Source: Tannerella sp. (GTDB lineage: Bacteria; Bacteroidota; Bacteroidia; Bacteroidales; Tannerellaceae). From it: 5,062 nucleotides of DNA. This document shows, one piece after another, positions 1-5,062 of the stretch. The stretch spans positions 1 through 5,062 of the forward strand of contig JAITDQ010000144.1 in NCBI GenBank assembly GCA_031282485.1, read 5' to 3'. Position numbers and translations under genes: made by a program. Position 1 is the first letter of the stretch; every line of letters starts with the position of its first letter. The notes below the pieces were generated by a model. The model was not told where the DNA came from. It ran no database searches and saw only the letters and a program-made list of their open reading frames with translations.

Positions 1-9
1 TTCCCTGTT

Positions 10-888
10 ATGCAAAAACTGCTGGCATTTCTCATATCGAAAAGACATTGGATTTTGTTCATTTTATGTGAAATAATCTCCTTTGTACTTATATACAGGA
101 ATAATGCCTATCAGCGGAACATGATGTTGAGTTCGGCCAATGCGATTACAGGCAGCATATCTTCGGCGTCCAATACCGTATTTTCCTATCTTGACCTTCA
201 GCATGTAAACCGGCAGTTGCTTGAACGGAACAGTGTGCTTGAAACGGAAGTCCTCCGGCTGCAGGAGCAACTGGGAAAAATGGCTCTTGATACGGTCGAT
301 TTCAGCCGGGTTTTCTCGGTCGATACGGCGAAAATTGCCGGTTTCCCGGCGCCGGATTATACGTATGAATACATACCGGCAGGAGTTGCGAACAATACGG
401 TGAACTATGTGAATAATTACATTACAATCAATAAGGGCATTAAAGACGGGATACGTCCGGACATGGGGGTCGTTTCGCCGCATGGCGTTGTCGGGATTGT
501 TACGACGGTTAAAGACCGTTATGCGGTTGTAATCTCTCTTTTGAATACGAAGTTTAAGGTAAGCTGTAAGGTTAAAAATACAAGTTTTTTCGGAGCGCTG
601 GCATGGAAAGGCGGCGATGTGAGGTATGCTTATCTTGAAGAACTCCCTACGCATGCAACGTTTCAGGTTGGCGATACGGTGGTGACGAGCGGCAATTCGG
701 CTATTTTCCCGCCGGGTATCATTGCCGGTACGGTCGAATCGTACAGTAAACAGCGGGATGATAATTTTTACTCTTTGAAGGTGCGTCTTGCAACGGATTT
801 TCAGTCATTAAACACGTTGTGCGTGATTGTCAATCATTCGCAGGAAGAACAATGGAAAATAGAACGGGAGGCGAAAGGAAATGATTAG
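10..888 (+). CDS. mreC: Rod shape-determining protein MreC
   Basis: The 292-residue protein has the standard MreC layout and length. A short cytoplasmic N-terminus is followed by one membrane helix at about residues 13-30. A heptad-like coiled coil at about 62-92 is rich in Leu, Glu and Gln. The periplasmic beta-barrel domain spans about 120-275 and shows the family signature GDTVVTSGNSAIFPPGIIAG at 221-240. In the family, MreC forms dimers or filaments in the periplasm and activates PBP2-RodA during elongation; the assignment here rests on sequence pattern. The ATG at 10 is chosen because the protein then begins with a few residues before the helix, as Bacteroidota MreC proteins do. The frame is open upstream to base 1, so a slightly earlier start cannot be excluded. 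The stop (TAG 886-888) overlaps the mreD start by 8 nt. mreB is expected directly upstream. Confidence 0.95.
   Translation: MQKLLAFLISKRHWILFILCEIISFVLIYRNNAYQRNMMLSSANAITGSISSASNTVFSYLDLQHVNRQLLERNSVLETEVLRLQEQLGKMALDTVDFSRVFSVDTAKIAGFPAPDYTYEYIPAGVANNTVNYVNNYITINKGIKDGIRPDMGVVSPHGVVGIVTTVKDRYAVVISLLNTKFKVSCKVKNTSFFGALAWKGGDVRYAYLEELPTHATFQVGDTVVTSGNSAIFPPGIIAGTVESYSKQRDDNFYSLKVRLATDFQSLNTLCVIVNHSQEEQWKIEREAKGND
866..871 (+). promoter_or_regulatory. Shine-Dalgarno-like site for mreD
   Basis: GGGAGG lies inside the last codons of mreC, with a 9-nt spacer to the ATG at 881. It supports this start and suggests translational coupling of mreD to mreC. A second purine run (AAAGGA, 874-879) is too close to the ATG to act as the main site. 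Bacteroidota rely weakly on such sites, so the functional weight is uncertain. Confidence 0.5.
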
Positions 889-1402
889 GACATGGGGTCG
901 ATTGGCGGTTTATTTCATTGTATTTGTACTGTTACAGGTACTGGTAATGAATAATATACATCTGTTCAGGATGGTGACGCCGTTCATTTATATTTACGTT
1001 CTTTTGAAATTGCCGGTTGACATGACCCGTTCGAGCGTTATTATGCTCTCGTTCCTGCTGGGGCTTGTTATTGATATATTTTCGAATACGTTCGGCATAC
1101 ATGCTGCCGCGTGTTCGTTTGCAGGTTTTCTTCGTATGCCTTTGCTGGAGCGTTTTGTGGATATGAAAGACTTGCCCGAAGGTAGCCTGCCTTCCTATAA
1201 ACTGTTCGGATACGGTAAATTTTTCCGTTACGCGCTCACATTGACGGCGCTTCATCACCTCGCCTTGTTTGTGATAGAATCTTTTACTTTCTTTCAGCCG
1301 TTGCAGATGATTATAAGGATGATATCCGCCATCCTGTTTTCCCTGTTGCTGATTCTTGTTATGGAAGCGTTTAATCTGGGGAAAAACGGAAATGGCGAAT
1401 AA
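881..1402 (+). CDS. mreD: Rod shape-determining membrane protein MreD
   Basis: This is a small, very hydrophobic protein of 173 residues, a usual length for MreD. About five or six membrane helices can be read, at roughly 8-24, 32-45, 52-68, 72-88, 116-133 and 143-164. The most recognisable stretch is residues 60-84 (LGLVIDIFSNTFGIHAAA and following). It resembles the conserved GLxxDxxSxxxxGxHA pattern of Bacteroidota MreD. Members of this family are inner-membrane partners of MreC and PBP2 in the elongasome, and their exact biochemical role is less well defined. The gene starts inside the end of mreC (8-nt overlap) and its stop (TAA 1400-1402) lies inside mrdA (11-nt overlap). Identity is supported jointly by hydropathy, the motif and the fixed position between mreC and mrdA. 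Confidence 0.92.
   Translation: MIRTWGRLAVYFIVFVLLQVLVMNNIHLFRMVTPFIYIYVLLKLPVDMTRSSVIMLSFLLGLVIDIFSNTFGIHAAACSFAGFLRMPLLERFVDMKDLPEGSLPSYKLFGYGKFFRYALTLTALHHLALFVIESFTFFQPLQMIIRMISAILFSLLLILVMEAFNLGKNGNGE
1378..1382 (+). promoter_or_regulatory. Shine-Dalgarno-like site for mrdA
   Basis: GGGGA sits near the end of mreD, with a 9-nt spacer to the ATG at 1392. It favours 1392 over the in-frame upstream ATG at 1356. That earlier start would add 12 residues (MLWKRLIWGKTE) not expected ahead of the PBP2 membrane anchor and would deepen the overlap with mreD to 47 nt. Confidence 0.5.
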
Positions 1403-3323
1403 CAGACTTGAATATTTATATGGTAACAGGCGGTACGTGATTGCAGGCGCTGTGCTTGTATTGCTGTTTATCTTCGTCATCCGCCTGTTTTTCCTGCAGA
1501 TCATAAGTGATGACTATAAGAAATGGGCGGACAGTAATGCCTTTCAGCGACGTACCTTATACCCGTCCCGCGGTGTGATCTCCGATCGAAACGGGAAATT
1601 GCTTGTCTACAATCAGCCGTCGTATGACGTTATGGTTATCATGCGCGAAATAACGCGATTGGATACCGTCGATTTCTGTAACACCGTGGGAATCACGAAA
1701 GAATTTTTCGACAACCGCATGGCAACCATAAAAAACCCGAATCTCACCCCCGGATATAACTCCTATATTCCACAGGTATTCATGAGCCAGCTCTCCGCCG
1801 TCGAATACGGCATTTTGCAGGAGAAATTCTACAAGTATTCCGGTTTTTATATCCGTAACCGTGCGTTGCGTGAGTACGGCTGTTCGAATGCCGCCAATGT
1901 GCTGGGCAATGTGGGAGAGGTAACGCGTAAGGATATTGAGAATGACGATTATTATGTTCCGGGAGATAACTCGGGGCGTTCGGGCGTTGAGCGCAGGTAC
2001 GAAAACATATTACGGGGCGAGAAAGGCGTTGAGATTTTGCTTCGTGATGTACATGGACGTATCAAAGGTAAATACGAGGACGGCAGGTACGATATGGCTC
2101 CGGTATCGGGCAAAAACATTACGCTGTCGATAGATATGGAATTGCAGGCATACGGAGAGATGATCATGCGGAACAAGCCGGGAGCTATCGTTATGATAGA
2201 ACCTTCTACCGGCGAGGTGCTCTGTCTGGTTACTTCGCCCTCCTACGATCCGAGCCTTCTGATCGGACGGCAGCGCAGCAGTAATTACCTGATGCTTGAG
2301 CGCGATCCCCAGCGGCCTTTGTTCGACCGTTCCATCATGGGTTCCTATTCGCCCGGCTCGACCTTTAAACCGGCACAGGGACTTGTCTTTTTGCAGGAAG
2401 GCGTCATAACAAAAGATAAAACCTATACCTGCGAACAGGGCTATCCCTATCTTGGCGGGCATCCCAAATGCCACTCGCATTATTCGCCTATCTCGTTCAT
2501 ACCTTCGCTGGCGACGTCGTGTAATGCCTACTATTGCTGGGGATTGCGTGATATGCTGGATAACCGTTCGCGTTACGGGAGTATACAGGAAGCGTTTGAG
2601 GTCTGGAAAAATCACATCGTGGCTCAAGGATACGGCTATGCGCTGGGTATTGATTTACCCGGGGAGCGCCGCGGCTATATTCCTAACAGTAATGCGTACG
2701 ACAGGACGCGTAACAAACGCTGGAATTCAAGCAGTATAATATCGATTGCGATCGGTCAGGGGGAAATAAACGCTACGCCGTTACAGATATGTAACCTTGC
2801 CGCTACGATTGCAAACCGCGGTTTCTATATCGTTCCCCATGTCGTCAGCAAGATACAGGATATGGAACAGGACGAGGTATACAGGACAAGGAAATATACC
2901 GGGATCGACCGTGAATATTATGGCTATGTCGTTGAAGGCATGCGTGCGGCAGTGACATCGGGCACGTGTCAAAGGATGTATTTGCCGGATATTGACGTTT
3001 GCGGCAAAACGGGAACCGTGCAAAACCCGCATGGCCGCGACCATTCCGCGTGTATCGCTTTCGCCCCGATGAATAATCCGAAGGTGGCTATTGTGGTTTA
3101 TGCGGAAAACGGAGGGTGGGGCGCTACCGTGTCCGTACCTGTGGCCAGACTTATGCTTGAGAAATATTTCTACGGGGATATTCCTCCCGGCGATAAATGG
3201 CTTGAATATCAAATGCAGAACTGGAGCACGTCGCCCGGGTCAGTCAATTACATCAAAAAAGCAGAGGAAGAAGACAACGAAACGGATGGAGAACAGGAAA
3301 ACGAGCATGTGGAAATCGGTTGA
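1392..3323 (+). CDS. mrdA: Penicillin-binding protein 2, elongation-specific peptidoglycan D,D-transpeptidase
   Basis: This is a class B penicillin-binding protein of 643 residues, cross-linking peptidoglycan stem peptides in the periplasm together with RodA. Domains in order: a short cytoplasmic tail, one membrane anchor at about 15-36, and the pedestal or dimerisation region at about 55-240. The pedestal carries the PSRGVISDRNG motif (58-68) and an SGVERRYENILRG segment (197-209). The transpeptidase domain runs from about 263 to 595. All three active-site motifs are present: STFK (Ser323 nucleophile, Lys326), SCN (376-378) and KTG (539-541). GQGEINATPLQ (455-465) is also typical. Between the first two motifs, Cys347, His357, Cys360, His361 and His363 form a possible metal site. 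E. coli PBP2 binds zinc in this general region with a different ligand set. The C-terminal tail (about 622-643) is highly acidic and overlaps the rodA start. PBP2 rather than the division enzyme FtsI is favoured by the mreCD-rodA context. Members of this family are beta-lactam targets. Confidence 0.95.
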   Translation: MANNRLEYLYGNRRYVIAGAVLVLLFIFVIRLFFLQIISDDYKKWADSNAFQRRTLYPSRGVISDRNGKLLVYNQPSYDVMVIMREITRLDTVDFCNTVGITKEFFDNRMATIKNPNLTPGYNSYIPQVFMSQLSAVEYGILQEKFYKYSGFYIRNRALREYGCSNAANVLGNVGEVTRKDIENDDYYVPGDNSGRSGVERRYENILRGEKGVEILLRDVHGRIKGKYEDGRYDMAPVSGKNITLSIDMELQAYGEMIMRNKPGAIVMIEPSTGEVLCLVTSPSYDPSLLIGRQRSSNYLMLERDPQRPLFDRSIMGSYSPGSTFKPAQGLVFLQEGVITKDKTYTCEQGYPYLGGHPKCHSHYSPISFIPSLATSCNAYYCWGLRDMLDNRSRYGSIQEAFEVWKNHIVAQGYGYALGIDLPGERRGYIPNSNAYDRTRNKRWNSSSIISIAIGQGEINATPLQICNLAATIANRGFYIVPHVVSKIQDMEQDEVYRTRKYTGIDREYYGYVVEGMRAAVTSGTCQRMYLPDIDVCGKTGTVQNPHGRDHSACIAFAPMNNPKVAIVVYAENGGWGATVSVPVARLMLEKYFYGDIPPGDKWLEYQMQNWSTSPGSVNYIKKAEEEDNETDGEQENEHVEIG

Positions 3324-4737
3324 CTGGTTTACGGTACTTCTGTACGTGTTACTGGTTGCGGCAGGCTGGATAAGTATATGCGGCGCCAGCTATGATTTTG
3401 ACAATCCCGACTTTCTCGATTTGCCGGGACGGCCGGCGATGCAACTAATCTGGATAGGAACCTCTGCCGTGATTATATTTCTGGTAATGATGCTCGACAA
3501 GAATTTTTTTGAAACGTTTGCTTACCCTGTCTATGGCCTGATAATCATATTGCTTATCCTGACCGTTTTTATTGCTCCCGATATAAAAGGTTCCCGTTCG
3601 TGGCTTGTTATTACCTCTTCCATTCGTTTGCAGCCGGCCGAATTTGCCAAGTTTGCGACGGCGCTTGCGCTTGCCCGGTTTATGAATACGTATGAGTTTA
3701 ATTTGCTGACGGTCAAAAATTTTATTATATCCATAGGAATTGTGCTGCTGCCGATATTGTGCATTATTTTGCAGCATGAGACGGGTTCCGCGCTTATCTT
3801 TCTGGCATTTACGTTGGTGCTGTATCGCGAAGGAATGTCCGGATATGTGTTGCTTACAAGCATTTGTGCCGCCCTGTTTTTCGTTCTCGGATTGAAATAC
3901 GAATCGGTTATGTGGAATGATACGCCGGTAAGCGACCTGATTATATGCAGTTTAATCCTTGTGATAATCTGTATTATGCTGCGTTTTGTGCTCAATGAGC
4001 GCAAACTGGGCATTTATTTTTTCCTGATAACGGTATGTTCCGGCATTGCAGGTTATATCACGTCCTTATTCTATCCGTTTAATATGGCCTGGATATTGAT
4101 TGGCCTGATCGTCGCTTTTTCCATATTCCTGATTTTATATTCGTTCCGGCAACTCCTCTGGAAATATGTACTGCTGGCGCTTTTTGCCGGTGTTTCGCTG
4201 GGATTTATGTTTTCCGTAGATTATGTGTTCAATGAAGTGTTAAAACCTCATCAGCAGCAGCGCATACGCGTTTCATTGGGATTAGACGACGATCCTTCGG
4301 GCACGGGTTATAACGTCAATCAGTCGAAGATCGCAATCGGTTCCGGCGGTTTCTCCGGCAAAGGATTCTTAAACGGAACGCAAACGAAACTGAAATATGT
4401 GCCGGAGCAGGACACGGATTTTATTTTTTGCACGGTAGGGGAGGAGTTTGGTTTTCTCGGATCGTTTTTTGTGATTTTTGTTTACGGAATGTTCATATTG
4501 CGTCTTATAATGCTTGCCGAACGACAGTCGTCTGTGTTCGGGCGGGTATATGGGTATAGCGTAGCGGCAATATTCTTTTTCCACGCGTTTGTCAATATAG
4601 GGATGGTATGCGGTCTCACTCCCGTAATAGGAATCCCGTTGCCGTTCTTCAGTTATGGCGGATCGGCATTATGGGGATTTACTATATTGTTATTTATTTT
4701 TCTCAGGATAGATTCTGCAAGGAAAGAATCGGAGTGA
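3286..4737 (+). CDS. rodA: RodA, SEDS-family peptidoglycan glycosyltransferase
   Basis: This polytopic membrane enzyme polymerises lipid II into glycan strands and pairs with PBP2 in the elongasome. At 483 residues it is much longer than the roughly 370-residue E. coli RodA. SEDS hallmarks are clear: KGSRSWL (101-107) with LQPAEFAKF (115-123), then GTGYNVNQSKIAIGSGGFSG (339-358), then YVPEQDTDFIF (371-381). Asp378 matches the essential SEDS aspartate in the TDFIF motif. The C-terminal signature GIPLPFFSYGGSAL is at 448-461. I count about 13-14 hydrophobic segments. The extra length sits between about 185 and 320, where roughly four additional helices precede the catalytic loop. The start at 3286 was chosen because Bacteroidota RodA proteins usually carry a few polar residues before the WKxxDW segment; 3307 is the alternative. 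The gene overlaps mrdA, closes the cluster and ends at TGA 4735-4737. Confidence 0.94.
   Translation: MENRKTSMWKSVDWFTVLLYVLLVAAGWISICGASYDFDNPDFLDLPGRPAMQLIWIGTSAVIIFLVMMLDKNFFETFAYPVYGLIIILLILTVFIAPDIKGSRSWLVITSSIRLQPAEFAKFATALALARFMNTYEFNLLTVKNFIISIGIVLLPILCIILQHETGSALIFLAFTLVLYREGMSGYVLLTSICAALFFVLGLKYESVMWNDTPVSDLIICSLILVIICIMLRFVLNERKLGIYFFLITVCSGIAGYITSLFYPFNMAWILIGLIVAFSIFLILYSFRQLLWKYVLLALFAGVSLGFMFSVDYVFNEVLKPHQQQRIRVSLGLDDDPSGTGYNVNQSKIAIGSGGFSGKGFLNGTQTKLKYVPEQDTDFIFCTVGEEFGFLGSFFVIFVYGMFILRLIMLAERQSSVFGRVYGYSVAAIFFFHAFVNIGMVCGLTPVIGIPLPFFSYGGSALWGFTILLFIFLRIDSARKESE
3295..3298 (+). promoter_or_regulatory. Shine-Dalgarno-like AGGA bearing on the rodA start choice
   Basis: AGGA lies 8 nt before the in-frame ATG at 3307 and so could serve that start, giving a 476-residue RodA. 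The ATG at 3286 has only a more distant purine run, GAGGAA at 3264-3269, 16 nt away. Site spacing favours 3307, while the expected N-terminal extension before the first helix favours 3286. Both lie inside the end of mrdA. Confidence 0.35.
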
Positions 4738-4764
4738 TTATCGCTCCGGGTATATTCCGACCGC

Positions 4765-4814
4765 GCCTTTCAGCCCTGAACCAACGGTCAGCGACCGAAG
4801 GAGAGCTAAAGGGC
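4765..4814. other. Structured inverted-repeat segment downstream of rodA
   Basis: This segment can fold into a nested stem. The outer arms GCCTTTCAGC (4765-4774) and GCTAAAGGGC (4805-4814) pair over nine base pairs with two single-base bulges. Inside, CCT (4775-4777) can pair with AGG (4799-4801). At the tip, CGGTC (4785-4789) and GACCG (4793-4797) form a perfect 5-bp hairpin with a 3-nt loop. There is no T-run directly after it on the + strand, so it is not a classical terminator. It could be an RNA 3'-end structure protecting the mre-rod message, a dispersed repeat copy, or chance pairing. I read the pairings by eye and calculated no energy. Confidence 0.3.
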
Positions 4815-4852
4815 AAAAGCCGGCTGTGACGGGATCGAAAACCGGTTATTTG
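4814..4852. terminator. Possible terminator hairpin between the convergent genes
   Basis: CAAAAGCCGG (4814-4823) pairs with CCGGTTATTTG (4842-4852) over ten positions, including one G-T wobble and one bulged A, around an 18-nt loop. The arms are A-rich on the left and T-rich on the right, as in bidirectional terminators between convergent genes. On the minus strand the GC part is followed by CTTTTG, which would suit the gene ending at 4883. On the + strand only short T runs follow. The large loop and weak T tract keep the confidence low. Confidence 0.3.
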
Positions 4853-4882
4853 AGATGTTGCGTAAAAATGACTGATAATGTA

Positions 4883-5062
4883 TTAGTCTTTTATTTTCAG
4901 AGAAGGAGTGATATAATCCGGATCGATGACCATGACTTCTTTTCCTTCCCGATTCTCAAATGTCACCTTGCTGATGTGCATAACACGCGGATGGATTTTT
5001 TCCCTGGAATTATGCGCATGAAATACGATGCGGAGATTTCCCTCTTTGTCGGTAAACATTGC
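4883..5062 (-). CDS. C-terminal fragment, probable glycoside hydrolase family 43-like protein (partial)
   Basis: The last 59 residues of a minus-strand gene run off the right edge of the window, ending at a TAA read on the minus strand (complement of 4883-4885). The visible part includes MFTDKEGNLRIVFHAHNS followed by a segment containing KIHPRVMHI and then a beta-strand-like KVTFEN. This resembles the C-terminal blade of family 43 five-bladed beta-propeller enzymes of Bacteroidota, in which a D-x-x-G-x-L-R-I-V-F-H-A-H pattern near the end is familiar to me. Such proteins typically act on plant or host glycans, often in the periplasm or on the surface. The catalytic part, signal peptide and substrate cannot be judged from this fragment. 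Another beta-propeller glycosidase or a hypothetical protein remains possible. The gene converges on rodA with 145 nt between stops and is functionally unrelated to it. The reading frame is open and unbroken across all 180 bases. Confidence 0.6.
   Translation of the reverse strand, partial: AMFTDKEGNLRIVFHAHNSREKIHPRVMHISKVTFENREGKEVMVIDPDYITPSLKIKD

Noticed and set aside
64..654. Long antisense open frame (196 codons) within mreC
   Set aside because: The product is a low-complexity Arg/Ile-rich translation without family features. It mirrors the codon usage of mreC, so it is a shadow of that gene.
1356..1391. Upstream ATG that would extend PBP2 by 12 residues
   Set aside because: The ATG at 1392 has a well-spaced GGGGA site and gives the usual short cytoplasmic tail before the membrane anchor. 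The extension is just mreD sequence read in another frame.
932..1504. Antisense open frame (190 codons) across mreD and the start of mrdA
   Set aside because: The translation is rich in Gln, Asn, Lys and Arg, as expected from the reverse complement of hydrophobic codons. It has no recognisable domain.
2010..2627. Antisense open frame (205 codons) within mrdA
   Set aside because: It lies wholly opposite the conserved transpeptidase domain and shows no domain or start context, so it is a shadow.
3531..4013. Antisense open frame (160 codons) within rodA
   Set aside because: It is opposite membrane-helix codons, with no family features or start signals. It is a compositional shadow.
4608..4829. 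A 73-codon + strand open frame crossing the rodA stop, which could be a small gene or a frameshifted RodA extension
   Set aside because: Most of it lies within rodA in another frame. The first part reads the conserved PLPFFSYGG region out of frame, no ribosome site is evident, and RodA already ends at a normal family C-terminus.
1..5062. CRISPR array, tRNA or rRNA gene, insertion sequence or defence system
   Set aside because: Reading both strands, I saw no regularly spaced repeats, no tRNA-like cloverleaf, no transposase motifs and no terminal repeats. Nearly all the window is core elongasome coding sequence.

Overview
This window carries the distal part of a cell-elongation (rod-shape) gene cluster on the + strand: mreC, mreD, mrdA (PBP2) and rodA. 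It ends in a short convergent intergenic region and the 3' end of a minus-strand gene that looks like a carbohydrate-active enzyme. The gene order, the sequence style of MreC and MreD, the oversized polytopic RodA and the moderate GC content point to the Bacteroidota, most likely a Bacteroidales gut-type bacterium. No genus can be assigned by eye. An mreB gene is expected just upstream of base 1, but it is not visible here.

Layout: mreC (10-888) overlaps mreD (881-1402) by 8 nt. mreD overlaps mrdA (1392-3323) by 11 nt. mrdA overlaps rodA (3286-4737) by 38 nt, or by 17 nt if the alternative rodA start at 3307 is used. There is no room for internal promoters or terminators between the genes, so they are very probably one transcript with translational coupling. 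Shine-Dalgarno-like purine runs lie inside the end of each preceding gene. Bases 4738-4882 hold no convincing gene but contain two inverted-repeat structures. From 4883 to the window edge there is a minus-strand C-terminal fragment resembling glycoside hydrolase family 43.

How the genes work together: PBP2 (transpeptidase) and RodA (SEDS glycosyltransferase) form the peptidoglycan synthase of the elongasome. MreC is the periplasmic activator that binds PBP2, MreD is its membrane partner, and MreB filaments (gene outside the window) orient the complex. All four proteins look intact with their key residues present. I see no evidence of a novel system. The points worth a second look are lineage-specific elaborations: a Cys/His cluster in PBP2, about 100 extra residues of membrane helices in RodA, and the folded intergenic segment after rodA.
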